A stretch of 45,739 nt of DNA from Pelagibacteraceae bacterium AG-325-C10 (GCA_003282975.1 QBYD01000010.1:1-45739); one strand, 5' to 3'; numbered from the stretch's first letter, positions 10,379-22,404 are shown. A program made the numbers and translations. The notes: a model not told the origin generated them from the letters alone.

Positions 10379-10855
10379 ATGAAAAAAAAATTAAGCGAAT
10401 TACCGCTTAGAAGTGGTGTGGGAATTATAGTCCTGAATAAACAAAATAAAGTATTTGTTGCTAAGAGAATAGATAATCCAAAAAATTTTTGGCAAATGCC
10501 TCAAGGAGGTGTAGATGAGGGTGAAAATTTTTTAAATGCTGCCTACAGAGAGCTAGAGGAAGAAACTAGTATAAAGAAAGTAAATCTAATTCAAGAATTA
10601 GAAGGAACTATAACTTACGAACTTCCTGATCGTTTATTAGGTATTATTTGGAAAGGTAAGTATAGAGGTCAAAAACAAAAATGGTTTCTGATGAGATTTA
10701 ATGGTGAAGATAATGAAATAAATATCAAAACTAAAAATCCAGAATTTTTGGATTGGAAATGGATTGAGATTGATCAACTAACCGAAGTTGTAGTTGATTT
10801 TAAATTACACGTTTACAAAGAAGTAAAGGAACAAGTTAAAAAAATTATTAATTAA
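10379..10855 (+). CDS. rppH: RNA pyrophosphohydrolase (Nudix)
   Basis: 158 residues with a Nudix box at 43-65: GGVDEGE, then RELEEE, then TSI. The glycine near the end of the box is a serine (S64), a mild departure; the catalytic glutamates are kept. RppH removes pyrophosphate from 5'-triphosphate mRNA and starts decay. In alphaproteobacteria the family is also annotated as diadenosine polyphosphate hydrolase. The last 8 bases overlap the end of the converging atpC. Confidence 0.9.
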   Translation: MKKKLSELPLRSGVGIIVLNKQNKVFVAKRIDNPKNFWQMPQGGVDEGENFLNAAYRELEEETSIKKVNLIQELEGTITYELPDRLLGIIWKGKYRGQKQKWFLMRFNGEDNEINIKTKNPEFLDWKWIEIDQLTEVVVDFKLHVYKEVKEQVKKIIN

Positions 10856-11239
10856 GAGATTTTAATACTTCAATTTTTTGATCAACTAAATATTTAGACT
10901 GGTCATTAATTTCAGGCTTGCTAGCCTCTTCTTCTGCTTGTTTAAGGAGATCTTGCTGCTTAGATTTATCTAAATCATTAAGATTAAATATTGAGCTTGT
11001 TAAAATAGATAAATTATTATTTTTGAATTCAACTATCCCATCTTCTACATAATAATTTTCATTACCTGATTTAGATAAAATTTTAATTATGCCTGGTTTT
11101 AAAAATGAGATTATTGAAATATGATCCTTAAGTATTCCCATTTCACCTTCGAAAGCAGGTACAACTACTTCCGACACATCTTCTTTAATTAAAAAAGATT
11201 TTTCTGGATTTACTATTTCGACTTTAAACTCTTCGCTCA

Positions 11240-11240
<1 letters not shown>
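10848..11240 (-). CDS. atpC: F1 ATP synthase epsilon subunit
   Basis: 130 residues. The N-terminal beta-sandwich typical of epsilon is clear (FEGEMGILKDHISIISFLKPG, about 29-49, in shortened form GEMGILKDH). The C-terminal helical part is short but present. Its ATG overlaps the atpD stop by one base (TAATG). It is last in the atpHAGDC operon. Confidence 0.93.
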
Positions 11241-13536
<2,296 letters not shown>

Positions 13537-13542
13537 ATTTTA

Positions 13543-15078
13543 TTAAGATTTAAAATTTTCCTTTAATTGAGTAATTACTTCTACAAGTAATTTTTCCATA
13601 TCGTCCTCAAGTTTTCCTGAAGCTAAAATAGAATCTATAATTTCAGGTTTATCAGACTTACATTTCTCAATTATTTTATTTTCAAACTCAGCAATATCTT
13701 TAAGTTCAATATCGTCTAAGTAACCTTTTACTCCACAAAAAACTGAAATAACTTGTTCAGCTACTGTCATTGGAGAGTATTGTTTTTGTTTAAGAAGCTC
13801 TGTTAATTTAGATCCTCTATTTAATAGTTGTTGAGTCGATGCATCTAAGTCAGAACCAAATTGAGCAAATGCTGCCATTTCTCGATATTGTGCTAATTCT
13901 AACTTCATAGATCCTGACACTTTTTTCATTGCTTTAGTTTGTGCTGACGAACCTACCCTTGATACAGATAATCCAACATTAATTGCAGGTCTAATGCCTT
14001 GGTTGAAAAGTTCTGTTTCTAAGAAAATTTGACCGTCAGTAATTGAGATTACGTTAGTAGGAATAAATGCAGATACATCTCCACCTTGTGTTTCAATAAT
14101 TGGAAGTGCAGTTAAAGAACCTCCACCATGTTCATCACTTAATTTAGCTGCTCTTTCCAGTAATCGGCTATGCAGATAAAATACATCACCAGGATATGCT
14201 TCACGTCCCGGAGGCCTTCTTAAAAGAAGGGACATTTGTCTGTAAGCAACTGCCTGCTTAGATAAATCATCATAAATTATTAAAGCATGCATACCATTGT
14301 CTCTAAAATACTCACCCATTGTACAACCTGTGTAGGGAGCTAAAAATTGTAATGGAGCAGAATCTGAGGCTGTAGCAGCAACAATTGTTGTATATTCCAT
14401 TGCTCCAGCTTCCTCTAAAGTTTTTTGAATTTGTCTTACAGTTGATCTTTTCTGACCAATAGCGACATAGACACAATAAAGTTTTTGTTTCTCATCTCCT
14501 GACTCATTAATTTTTTTCTGATTAATGATAGCATCAATTGCAACTGCAGTTTTACCTGTTTGTCTATCACCAATAATTAGTTCACGTTGTCCTCTTCCAA
14601 CTGGAACCAAGCTATCGATTGATTTTAAACCTGTTTGCATTGGTTCACTAACTGATTGTCTTGGAATAATTCCTGGAGCTTTAACTTCAACCCTACTTTT
14701 TTGAACACTTTTATCAAGTGCACCTTTGCCATCAATAGGATTACCCAGACCATCTACAACTCTTCCTAATAATTCTTTTCCTACTGGAGTATCTACAATA
14801 TTTCCAGTTCTCTTAACAACATCTCCTTCTTTAATATTTCTATCGTCACCAAAAATTACAACACCAACATTTTCGCTTTCCAAGTTTAGTGCCATACCCT
14901 TAGAGCCATCTGCAAACTCTACCATCTCTCCTGCTTGAACATTGTCAAGGCCATAAATTCTTGCAATACCATCTCCAACAGATAGTACTTGGCCAACTTC
15001 AGTTACTTCTGCTTTATCACCAAAATTTTTAATTTGTTCTTTTAATATTTTTGTAACTTCTGAAGGATTTATTTCCAT
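13543..15078 (-). CDS. atpA: F1 ATP synthase alpha subunit
   Basis: 511 residues with a Walker A motif GDRQTGKT at 170-177 and the [13 protein letters not shown] signature. It is the non-catalytic nucleotide-binding subunit. Its ATG directly abuts the atpH stop (TAA then ATG). Confidence 0.98.
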   Translation of the reverse strand: MEINPSEVTKILKEQIKNFGDKAEVTEVGQVLSVGDGIARIYGLDNVQAGEMVEFADGSKGMALNLESENVGVVIFGDDRNIKEGDVVKRTGNIVDTPVGKELLGRVVDGLGNPIDGKGALDKSVQKSRVEVKAPGIIPRQSVSEPMQTGLKSIDSLVPVGRGQRELIIGDRQTGKTAVAIDAIINQKKINESGDEKQKLYCVYVAIGQKRSTVRQIQKTLEEAGAMEYTTIVAATASDSAPLQFLAPYTGCTMGEYFRDNGMHALIIYDDLSKQAVAYRQMSLLLRRPPGREAYPGDVFYLHSRLLERAAKLSDEHGGGSLTALPIIETQGGDVSAFIPTNVISITDGQIFLETELFNQGIRPAINVGLSVSRVGSSAQTKAMKKVSGSMKLELAQYREMAAFAQFGSDLDASTQQLLNRGSKLTELLKQKQYSPMTVAEQVISVFCGVKGYLDDIELKDIAEFENKIIEKCKSDKPEIIDSILASGKLEDDMEKLLVEVITQLKENFKS

Positions 15079-15636
15079 TTATGCCTCTATCATTCTATTT
15101 TCGATTTGTTGTAATTTATTTTTAATTGAGGTATCCACCATAGTACTTCCCACCTGTACTATTAAACCTCCTATTAAACTTTCATCATGTTTGTAGTTTA
15201 ATTTTATTTTAGAGCTAAAATTTTCTGTAAGCTCGTCTGTAATTTTTAAAATTTCTTCACCATTTAGTTCTTTAGCAGATTTTAATTCTGCCTTGAGTTC
15301 ACCTCTTTTTTTAGAACATATTTCTATAAAACTCTTTAATATTTGCTCTACATAAAAAAAACGTCTTTTAATAACTAGAAAACTTAAAAAATTCTTTAGT
15401 AAATTCTCAAATTTATTATTATCAGAAAAATTATTTATAAATTTCAAAAGATCCTCTTGGTTATTAGTTGGATCTTTAATTAAACCCGAGAAATCTTTAC
15501 TTGCTATAATTAAATCTAAAATAGATAGTGATTGTTCTTCTACTTGTTCAAGAATATTGTTTTCACTTGAAAGCTCATATAAAGCTAAAGAATATCTTTC
15601 ACTTGAAGTTATCGAAAATTCCTTATCTTTGCTCAA
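15079..15636 (-). CDS. atpH: ATP synthase delta subunit
   Basis: 185 residues. The N-terminal domain (RYSLALYEL, about 14-22) and the C-terminal IGGLIVQVGSTMVDTSIKNK (about 155-174) are diagnostic of the OSCP/delta family. The start is TTG at 15636, backed by AAAGG eight bases upstream; no ATG occurs near the N-terminus. It opens the atpHAGDC operon. The F0 genes are elsewhere, as is usual in alphaproteobacteria. Confidence 0.93.
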   Translation of the reverse strand: MSKDKEFSITSSERYSLALYELSSENNILEQVEEQSLSILDLIIASKDFSGLIKDPTNNQEDLLKFINNFSDNNKFENLLKNFLSFLVIKRRFFYVEQILKSFIEICSKKRGELKAELKSAKELNGEEILKITDELTENFSSKIKLNYKHDESLIGGLIVQVGSTMVDTSIKNKLQQIENRMIEA

Positions 15637-15693
15637 CTTGATACCTTTATTATGTAGAAGATTATTTTAAAATCACGCTTTAATTAGCATATG

Positions 15694-15699
15694 AGTATA
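15694..15699 (-). promoter_or_regulatory. Possible -10 box for the atp operon
   Basis: The 109-base gap between priA and atpH holds TATACT on the minus strand (5 of 6 to the -10 consensus). A convincing -35 partner is not seen; TTGAAG lies too close. The operon could also be read through from priA. Confidence 0.25.
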
Positions 15700-15745
15700 A
15701 TGTCTTCAAGTAACACATTCATTTAAAACACTATTTTTTGTTAGG

Positions 15746-17701
15746 TTAATTGAAGTTTATTGGGTCAACATCAACTGAAAGTTTTATTCCTGATGAAAAT
15801 TTGTAATTTGGGATAATTTCAGCGACCGAATTTTGTAAATTGAGTGATTTTGAACCCCTTATTAGCATTCTTATTCTAAATTTTTTTTTAAGTTTAAAAA
15901 TTGGTGCACTAACTGGTCCTAAAACTCTTCCCTTAATTTTTTTTTCAATAAAGTTTTTAAAATAAAAAGCTTCTTTTTCTAACTTAGCTTCATTGTCTCC
16001 TGTTAAGATTAATGAAATAAATCTTTGAAATGGTGGAAGATTGTTATGTCTTCTAATATCTAATTCTCTATCAAGAAAAATATCAGGATTACTATTGGTC
16101 AAATCAGAAATCATTTTAGTATTGGTATTATAAGTTTGAAAATACACAGTTGCTGGTTTCCCTGTCCTCCCTGCTCGACCAGAAAGTTGATGGTATAACT
16201 GTAAATTTTTTTCAGCTCCTCTTAGATCATGTCCTTGTGAAGAAAGATCAATATCGACTACAACAATACAATTTAGGCTTGGGAAATGAAAGCCTTTAGA
16301 AATTAATTGAGTTCCAACTAAGATTTGAATTTCATTATTAATTATCTTTTCTAATTTTTCACTAGAACCTTTTTTGTTCATAGTATCGCTCGAGAAAATT
16401 TCAATTTTTTTTAATGGAAAGTTTTTTTTAACTTCTTCGGATATTCTTTCAACACCAGGACCACTAAAAATAAAATCACAGTCACCATCTTTTACACAAC
16501 TTCTTTTTAATGAAGACTTAAAACCACAATAATGACATAATAAATTATTTTTATTTTTATGATAAACTAAATTAATTGAGCAATTAGGACATGAATAACT
16601 GTTAAAGCATTTGTTACAAAGTACATGGGGAGAAAACCCTCTTCTATTTAAAAAAAATAATACCTGATCGTTTTTATTAAGATGAAAATTTACTTTCTCA
16701 ATAATTTTTTTTGATAGCCATGATTGTTTTTCTAATTTTGTTTCATTGAGATTTATTATTTCATAATTCGGCAATGATGCATTTTTATAACGCTTTTCTA
16801 ATTTTGAGATAGTAAACTTGCCTTTTTTAATATTTTCATAAGTTTCAATTGATGGAACTGCTGTTATTAAATTGATAGGAATATTTTCAAATGATGCTCT
16901 TGTGATTGCCATGTCTCTAGCATTATAGGTAACACCTTCATCTTGTTTGTAAGACTGATCATGTTCCTCATCAACAATGATTAATCCTAATTTTTTAAAT
17001 GGTAAAAATAATGATGATCTAGCACCTATGACAACTTTAATTTCTCCATTTGTAATTCCGCTCCAAATAATTTCTTTCTTTTTCTTGGTAATACCTGAGT
17101 GCCAAACTGCTGGGGTAAAACCAAAGAATTCTATGAATTTTTTTTCGAATTGACCTGTTAAGCCAATCTCAGGTAATAAAATTAAGCCCTGAAAACCTTT
17201 ATTTATAATAGCATTAAGAGCCTCAAAATAAACCATTGTTTTCCCTGAGCCAGTTGTTCCTTGAAGAACATGAACTCTAAATTTTTGATTAGAAACATTC
17301 ATTTTTTTAAGGGATTTTTTTTGTTCTTCAGAAAGCTCTATTGAATTTTTTTTAGTATTAGACTTAAAAATTTTGTACGCATCTTTTTGAATTTTTTCTA
17401 CAGCATTACTGCTTAACAAAACTAGTTTTAAAGCCATTCCTTTTGGAATTATGTTATATTCAGAAAACCAATTAAGAAATTTTATAGTTGTTTTTTTTAA
17501 AGGTGTTACATTTAATTTTTTTAAAACACTCTTTATCTTAAAGTTTCTATTATTTTTTTTCTCAAATTCATCCCAAACAACTCCTGTAATATTAGATTTA
17601 CCAAAAGGGACAATCACGTAATCACCTACTTTTAAATTAAGATTACTTTCGTAGGTAAAAGGATGGTTAAATATATTTGGTAAAAGAATCGGAACTTTCA
17701 T
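15746..17701 (-). CDS. priA: Primosomal replication restart helicase PriA
   Basis: 651 residues. An N-terminal DNA-binding domain is followed by a helicase core with Walker A GTTGSGKT (148-155) and DEEH (244-247). A zinc-binding insert has eight cysteines (362, 365, 371, 374, 389, 392, 402, 408), and the C-terminus ends in the typical VDPINF. PriA reloads the replisome at stalled forks. The last zinc pair is spaced C-x5-C rather than C-x2-C. It is divergent from the hydrolase at 17753 across 51 bases. Confidence 0.95.
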   Translation of the reverse strand: MKVPILLPNIFNHPFTYESNLNLKVGDYVIVPFGKSNITGVVWDEFEKKNNRNFKIKSVLKKLNVTPLKKTTIKFLNWFSEYNIIPKGMALKLVLLSSNAVEKIQKDAYKIFKSNTKKNSIELSEEQKKSLKKMNVSNQKFRVHVLQGTTGSGKTMVYFEALNAIINKGFQGLILLPEIGLTGQFEKKFIEFFGFTPAVWHSGITKKKKEIIWSGITNGEIKVVIGARSSLFLPFKKLGLIIVDEEHDQSYKQDEGVTYNARDMAITRASFENIPINLITAVPSIETYENIKKGKFTISKLEKRYKNASLPNYEIINLNETKLEKQSWLSKKIIEKVNFHLNKNDQVLFFLNRRGFSPHVLCNKCFNSYSCPNCSINLVYHKNKNNLLCHYCGFKSSLKRSCVKDGDCDFIFSGPGVERISEEVKKNFPLKKIEIFSSDTMNKKGSSEKLEKIINNEIQILVGTQLISKGFHFPSLNCIVVVDIDLSSQGHDLRGAEKNLQLYHQLSGRAGRTGKPATVYFQTYNTNTKMISDLTNSNPDIFLDRELDIRRHNNLPPFQRFISLILTGDNEAKLEKEAFYFKNFIEKKIKGRVLGPVSAPIFKLKKKFRIRMLIRGSKSLNLQNSVAEIIPNYKFSSGIKLSVDVDPINFN

Positions 17702-17752
17702 ATTTTTATAATATAGTATTTATTAAAATATACTTACTTTGGAGAAACATAA

Positions 17753-18643
17753 ATGTTCCATAAATTTGTAGAAGAACATATCAAAGGAGATGGTGTGACC
17801 TTATTTGTTCGCCATGCTGGACCTAAAGATGCACCGCCACTAGTGCTCCTTCATGGTTATCCACAAACCTCTGCTATGTGGCACCGTATGGCTCCAATAC
17901 TTGCAAAATCATATCAGGTTGTATGCCCAGATTTACGTGGTTATGGTAGGTCAGATAAACCTATATCCAATCAATTACACACTCCTTACTCAAAGCGTGC
18001 AATGGCGAAAGATATAATTGCGATAATGCAAAATTTGGGGCACGATAAATTCTTAGTTGGTGCCCATGATCGTGGAGCAAGAGTGGCTCATAGACTTGCA
18101 CTTGATCATCCCAATTGTGTCAAAGCCATGGTTCTTCTTGATATAGCACCAACCCGAGAGATGTATGCGGGTACCAACAATGAATTTGCGCGCACTTATT
18201 GGCACTGGTTTTTTCTGATCCAGCCACAACCTATACCTGAACAAATAATTTCTGCAGATCCTGAAGGGTTTTGGAAATTAAAATGTTTTAATCAGACTAA
18301 TGGGAAAAACCCTTTTTCTAAGGAGGCTTTGGAAGAATATTTATTTTACTTTAAACAGCAAGAGGTGATTCACTCTAGTTGTGAAGATTATCGAGCAGCA
18401 GCAAGTATTGATATTGAACATGACAACGCAGACCAGGGGAAAAAAATCACGATGCCTCTGTTAGCTCTTTGGGCAAAATTTGGTGTAATTGAGTCTTGTT
18501 TTGATGCACTTGATCTCTGGCGCCTACGTGCAGAAAAGGTCGAGGGTGAAGCTCTTGATGCAACTCATTATATGGCTGAAGAGATTCCTAAGGAAGTTGC
18601 AAATCGTATGTTCAACTTCTTTTCTAAAAATCTAAAATCCTAA
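17753..18643 (+). CDS. Alpha/beta hydrolase, fluoroacetate/haloacetate dehalogenase family
   Basis: 296 residues. The full catalytic layout of the fluoroacetate dehalogenase family is visible: nucleophile Asp106 in HDRGAR, carboxylate-binding Arg107 and Arg110, acid Asp130 (LLDIAPT), halide-binding His151-Trp152 (YWHWF) and Tyr213 (CEDYRA), and base His272 (DATHYMA). Such enzymes hydrolyse haloacetates to glycolate; relatives act on epoxides. A good ribosome binding site (GGAG) precedes ATG. Base use differs from neighbours: two 60-base rows I counted are 35% and 45% G+C against about 28% nearby, with many GCN, CGN and CTC codons. This suggests recent transfer. The natural substrate is unknown. 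Confidence 0.85.
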   Translation: MFHKFVEEHIKGDGVTLFVRHAGPKDAPPLVLLHGYPQTSAMWHRMAPILAKSYQVVCPDLRGYGRSDKPISNQLHTPYSKRAMAKDIIAIMQNLGHDKFLVGAHDRGARVAHRLALDHPNCVKAMVLLDIAPTREMYAGTNNEFARTYWHWFFLIQPQPIPEQIISADPEGFWKLKCFNQTNGKNPFSKEALEEYLFYFKQQEVIHSSCEDYRAAASIDIEHDNADQGKKITMPLLALWAKFGVIESCFDALDLWRLRAEKVEGEALDATHYMAEEIPKEVANRMFNFFSKNLKS

Positions 18644-18647
18644 GAGA

Positions 18648-18671
18648 GTGTCGGTGTTTTTTTAACCGCAC
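18648..18671 (+). terminator. Possible terminator after the dehalogenase-like gene
   Basis: GUG (18648-18650) plus CGGU (18652-18655) pair with ACCG (18665-18668) plus CAC (18669-18671), leaving one bulged U and a T-rich 9-base loop. It begins five bases after the stop codon. The tail after it (TATTTCTG) is only weakly U-rich. Confidence 0.4.
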
Positions 18672-18750
18672 TATTTCTGCTGATAAACATAACTTCTAAA
18701 CGCATTTTTCCTTCTATTTTTCTGTACTATTAGTAGACCATTAAACTAAA

Positions 18751-18775
18751 TTAAAATTAAAAGTTTAATTTTTAA
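18751..18775. repeat. All-A/T inverted repeat
   Basis: TTAAAATTAAA (18751-18761) and TTTAATTTTTAA (18764-18775) are complementary except for one unpaired base, with a two-base AG loop. Lying between converging genes, it could end transcription from both sides, though an all-A/T stem is weak. Confidence 0.4.
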
Positions 18776-18786
18776 TACCAATGCTT

Positions 18787-18807
18787 TTTGAAATCTATTT
18801 GAAATCT
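18787..18807. repeat. Tandem repeat, 11-base period
   Basis: TTTGAAATCT occurs at 18787-18796 and again at 18798-18807, an 11-base period. Two copies only; it may be chance in A/T-rich DNA or a trace of slippage. Confidence 0.5.
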
Positions 18808-18825
18808 TTTTTATGGTCAATTAAT

Positions 18826-19443
18826 TTAAATAACAATTTTTTCAAAAGTAATATTTTCATCATCAACATCAATTTCTTTATAATTAAGTTGATTAAACAT
18901 TTCTTTTAATTCCAATAATCTTATGTCAAATTTAAAAGTATCTTCCAGATGTTTATATTCAAATTTCACTTTATTAATTTTAGTTTTATTAAAATCTATA
19001 GACTTTATTATTTGATAGTCATAACCCTCAGTATCAATGAAAAGATATTCAATTTCACTAATATTATATTTTTCAACCAAATCATTGAAAACTACAATTT
19101 TAATATCCACTTCTTCTATATCACTTTCAGTAATCTGAAATCTTTTTCTATGATGGTCTAAAAGATGTTTTTTTTTAAATGAACCTATTCCTGATCCCCA
19201 CTCTTTGCCAAGTTTTTTTACAGAACTTTCTTTAACATAATGAAATTTTAATTGTCTTTTTTCATTTGACACACCTACATTTTCAAAAACAATATTATTT
19301 AAATCTTTAAATCTGTTCTTTAAAGATTGTAAATTGTAATTTACAGGTTCAATCAATAAAACTTTATTTTTTTGTTTTAAAATTAATTCCTCTAATCCTA
19401 AACCATTATGGGCACCTATAATGACTAAATCAAATTTTTCCAT
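18826..19443 (-). CDS. FkbM-family methyltransferase-like protein
   Basis: 205 residues from the ATG at 19443. A longer frame from a TTG at 19488 adds a hydrophobic segment that does not look like the family. The protein has an N-terminal Rossmann strand (DLVIIGAHNGLG), LLIEPV in place of the common ExxP motif, and the C-terminal FkbM signature IDTEGYDYQIIKSIDF (about 151-166). FkbM-type enzymes methylate sugars, lipids or natural products with S-adenosylmethionine; the substrate is unknown. No other envelope gene is adjacent. It sits alone downstream of the suc operon and points toward the dehalogenase-like gene. Confidence 0.7.
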   Translation of the reverse strand: MEKFDLVIIGAHNGLGLEELILKQKNKVLLIEPVNYNLQSLKNRFKDLNNIVFENVGVSNEKRQLKFHYVKESSVKKLGKEWGSGIGSFKKKHLLDHHRKRFQITESDIEEVDIKIVVFNDLVEKYNISEIEYLFIDTEGYDYQIIKSIDFNKTKINKVKFEYKHLEDTFKFDIRLLELKEMFNQLNYKEIDVDDENITFEKIVI

Positions 19444-19506
19444 TACCAAGCAAAGTACCACAATTCTGTAAAATATATAAATAAACAATACACTCGTGAA
19501 CTATAA

Positions 19507-19539
19507 AATGTACATGAGGATTTCGGTATTCCGTACATT
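19507..19539 (-). repeat. Inverted repeat upstream of the FkbM-like gene
   Basis: AATGTAC (19507-19513) is perfectly repeated inverted as GTACATT (19533-19539), with a short inner GGA/TCC pairing. It lies about 64 bases upstream of the gene start, so it could be an operator for a dimeric regulator or an RNA hairpin in the leader. Confidence 0.4.
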
Positions 19540-19643
19540 AAAAGAACATTAAATTAAAAGTAAATGTTTAAAAAAATATTAATTAACAACAAATATAAAA
19601 TTTCAACAATCTTTTAATAATTTATTATTATCGTTGGTGCTAA

Positions 19644-19674
19644 AGGATAATTTAGGACACTCCTCTAAAATCCT
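19644..19674 (-). terminator. Probable terminator of the suc-lpd operon
   Basis: On the minus strand the hairpin begins three bases after the lpdA stop: AGGAT (19674-19670) pairs with ATCCT (19648-19644), with inner TTT/AAA and AGGA/TCCT pairs around a GTG loop, about 12 pairs with small bulges. Only a short TTT follows, so it may work as a weak terminator or an RNA-end stabiliser. Confidence 0.5.
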
Positions 19675-19677
19675 ATA

Positions 19678-21078
19678 TTATGAGTGTATCGCTCTTTTAT
19701 CTACTGATAATGCTGCTTCTTTAACAGCTTCTGAAAACGTTGGGTGAGCATGACAAGTTCTTGCAATATCTTCAGAGCTAGCACCAAATTCCATTGCAAC
19801 ACCTATTTCTGCAATAAGTTCTCCTGCATGAGGGCCAATAATGTGTGCACCTAAGACTTTATCTGTAGTTTTGTCTGCTAAAATTTTAACAAACCCCTCT
19901 GCATCATCTATAGCTTTAGCTCTAGAGTTTGCCATAAATAAAAACTTACCAATTTTGTATTTTATATTTAATTCTTTTAATTGTTCTTCTGTCTTACCAA
20001 TTGATGCAACTTCAGGTGTTGTATAAACAACACCAGGAATTGTATCATAATTGACATGGCCTGATTGACCTGCAATATTTTCTGCAACGGCAATTCCTTC
20101 ATCTTCTGCTTTATGGGCAAGCATTGGTCCACTGATTACATCACCTATTGCATAAATATTATTAATATTAGTTTTAAACGTATTGTCTGTTTTAACTCTC
20201 TTTCTTTCATCTAATTCAACACCAGCAGCTTCTAGGTTTAAACCATTAGTGTTTGCTTTTCTTCCAACTGAAATAAGCACAACATCACAATCAAAATTAT
20301 TTTTTTTACCATCTTTATCAACTGTTGAAACAACCACTCCTGTTTTATTATTTTGGATAGCTTGAACTTTATTTTGCATACTAAATTTGATGCCTTGTTT
20401 TTTTAAAATCTTCATAAATTCTGATGAAATTTCTTTATCCATGCCTGGAGTAATATGATCTAAAAATTCTACCACCTGCACTTCAGCTCCCAATCTTGAC
20501 CAAACTGATCCCATCTCTAATCCAATGTAACCACCCCCTACCACAACCATTTTTTTTGGAACTTTATCCAATTTTAATGCACCTGTTGAAGATACAATGA
20601 CTTTCTCATCAATTTCTATTCCCGGCAAAGATACTGGCTCAGAACCTGTTGCTATCACAGCTTTTTCAGCTTCAATAATAGTCTCTTTATTTTGATCATC
20701 TTTTATTATGATTTCATTTTGAGATTTGAAGCTTCCAGTTCCTCTATAATAAGTTACTTTATTTTTTTTCAGTAAAAACTCGACACCTTTAGTGAGTATA
20801 GTCACCGCTTTATCCTTACTTTTCATCATTTTTTCTAGATTTAGCTTAACTTCACCAACTTCAATTCCTTTACTGGATAAGTTTTGCACTTTATGAAATT
20901 CTTCAGATAGATTTAATAAACTTTTTGAGGGTATACATCCAACATTTAAACATGTTCCTCCAAGAGAACCTCTAGCTTCAATGCACGCTGTTTTTAATCC
21001 AAGCTGAGCAAGCCTAATTGCGCAAACATATCCACCTGGACCACCTCCAATTACTACTGCTTGAAATTTTTCTGACAT
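19678..21078 (-). CDS. lpdA: Dihydrolipoyl dehydrogenase (E3)
   Basis: 466 residues. The FAD motif GGGPGGY (11-17) and the redox-active pair Cys43/Cys48 in [12 protein letters not shown] are clear; the C-terminal HAHPTFSEA holds the catalytic histidine. It reoxidises the lipoyl groups of 2-oxoglutarate dehydrogenase and probably of pyruvate dehydrogenase and the glycine cleavage system. It abuts sucB with no spacer. Confidence 0.97.
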   Translation of the reverse strand: MSEKFQAVVIGGGPGGYVCAIRLAQLGLKTACIEARGSLGGTCLNVGCIPSKSLLNLSEEFHKVQNLSSKGIEVGEVKLNLEKMMKSKDKAVTILTKGVEFLLKKNKVTYYRGTGSFKSQNEIIIKDDQNKETIIEAEKAVIATGSEPVSLPGIEIDEKVIVSSTGALKLDKVPKKMVVVGGGYIGLEMGSVWSRLGAEVQVVEFLDHITPGMDKEISSEFMKILKKQGIKFSMQNKVQAIQNNKTGVVVSTVDKDGKKNNFDCDVVLISVGRKANTNGLNLEAAGVELDERKRVKTDNTFKTNINNIYAIGDVISGPMLAHKAEDEGIAVAENIAGQSGHVNYDTIPGVVYTTPEVASIGKTEEQLKELNIKYKIGKFLFMANSRAKAIDDAEGFVKILADKTTDKVLGAHIIGPHAGELIAEIGVAMEFGASSEDIARTCHAHPTFSEAVKEAALSVDKRAIHS

Positions 21079-22398
21079 TTAAATATCCAAAAATAACCTT
21101 CTAGGGTCCTCTAAATTTTCTTTTACCATTTTTAAAAATGAAACTGACTCTTTGCCATCAATTATTCTGTGATCATATGACAAAGCCAAATACATAATTG
21201 GTCTAATTTTAATTTCACCATCAATGACCATGGGTCTATCAACAATATTATGCATTCCAAGTACACCTGATTGAGGGAGATTTAATATTGGAGTTGATAA
21301 CATAGATCCATAAATTCCACCATTACTAATAGTAAATGTTCCGCCCTGAAGATCTTCAATTGTTAATTTACCATCTCTTGCTTTTTCTGAAATATCTTTA
21401 ATATTTTTTTCAATATCAGCAAACGATAGCTCATCTGCATTTCTTAATACAGGCACAACTAAACCCTTTTCTGTTCCAACCGCAAAACTAAGATTATAAT
21501 AATTTTTGTAAACTATTTCCTCTCCATCTATTTCGGCATTTACTGCTGGGAAGTTTTTTAATGCTACAACACATGCTTTTACAAAAAATGACATGAGTCC
21601 TAATTTTATTCCATATCGACTTTGAAAATCTTGTTGGTTCTCTTTTCTCATTTCCATGATGTTAGTCATATCAACTTCATTGAATGTAGTTAGCAAAGCT
21701 GCATTTTCTTGAGCTTGTTTTAATCTTTTAGCTATTGTTTGTCTTAGTCTGGTCATTTTAATTCTTTCCTCTTGACCATATTTAATTTTTCTATCTGAAG
21801 GCTGCGGATTAGCTCCCATTAAACTTATTAGATCACCTTTTAAAACTCTTCCATCTTTTCCTGAGCCTTGAACTGAATTAATGTCTATTTTGTTTTCTGC
21901 AACAATCTTTCTAACTGCTGGCGAAAGTGTTTGGATTTCTGTATTAGTTTTAGGTTCTGATTTTTCTATTTTACCCTTTGGAACATCTTCTTCTGTAATT
22001 TCTTCAGTTAAGATTAAAGGTTCATCCTGTATATTTTGTGTCTTTTTTTTTTCAAATATTTTTGGCTCTTTTTTAGATGGATCTAATTTAATTACGTTGT
22101 CTTCTGTTTGAGCAGGTTCTATTTTTTTAATTTCCTCTTTTTTATCTGATCCTACTGATCCACTTTCTGATACTGAACCTAAGTGAGCTCCAACTTCAAC
22201 CACTGAACCATCTTTTGAATTTATTTCTGTTAAAATACCTTTTACAGGTGATGGAACTTCAAGATTAACTTTATCTGTTTCAAGCTCTACTATTGGCTCA
22301 TCTGCTTCAACAGCATCACCAGTATTTTTAAGCCATTTTGCTACTGTTGCCTCAGTAATACTTTCTCCGAGAACAGGAACTAAGATTTTTTCACTCAT
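21079..22398 (-). CDS. sucB: Dihydrolipoamide succinyltransferase (E2 of 2-oxoglutarate dehydrogenase)
   Basis: 439 residues: a lipoyl domain with Lys43 in ETDKVNLEV, a long acidic and lysine-rich linker (about 85-155), an E3-binding domain (about 158-193), and the catalytic domain ending with His410 and Asp414 in [10 protein letters not shown]. It moves the succinyl group to CoA. It follows sucA by six bases. Confidence 0.97.
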   Translation of the reverse strand: MSEKILVPVLGESITEATVAKWLKNTGDAVEADEPIVELETDKVNLEVPSPVKGILTEINSKDGSVVEVGAHLGSVSESGSVGSDKKEEIKKIEPAQTEDNVIKLDPSKKEPKIFEKKKTQNIQDEPLILTEEITEEDVPKGKIEKSEPKTNTEIQTLSPAVRKIVAENKIDINSVQGSGKDGRVLKGDLISLMGANPQPSDRKIKYGQEERIKMTRLRQTIAKRLKQAQENAALLTTFNEVDMTNIMEMRKENQQDFQSRYGIKLGLMSFFVKACVVALKNFPAVNAEIDGEEIVYKNYYNLSFAVGTEKGLVVPVLRNADELSFADIEKNIKDISEKARDGKLTIEDLQGGTFTISNGGIYGSMLSTPILNLPQSGVLGMHNIVDRPMVIDGEIKIRPIMYLALSYDHRIIDGKESVSFLKMVKENLEDPRRLFLDI

Positions 22399-22404
22399 TT
22401 ATAA

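Larger units (their letters stand above)
18644..18825. other. Spacer between two converging genes
   Basis: 182 bases between the dehalogenase-like gene and the FkbM-like gene. It holds a G/C-containing hairpin (18648-18671), an all-A/T inverted repeat (18751-18775) and a short tandem repeat (18787-18807). No open reading frame of note is seen. Confidence 0.7.
19489..19677. other. Spacer between lpdA and the FkbM-like gene
   Basis: About 190 bases downstream of lpdA and upstream of the FkbM-like gene, both on the minus strand. It holds a hairpin just after the lpdA stop (19644-19674) and an inverted repeat AATGTAC/GTACATT (19507-19539). The rest is plain A/T-rich sequence. Confidence 0.7.

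Noticed and set aside
17702-17752. Strong promoters between priA and the dehalogenase-like gene
   Set aside because: The 51-base divergent gap is all A/T-rich with several TATA-like strings, but no -35/-10 pair with proper spacing can be singled out.
17753-18643. Reading the hydrolase as an ordinary epoxide hydrolase or haloalkane dehalogenase
   Set aside because: The Arg pair after the nucleophile and the His-Trp plus Tyr halide set match the haloacetate dehalogenase type better, though promiscuous activity is possible.
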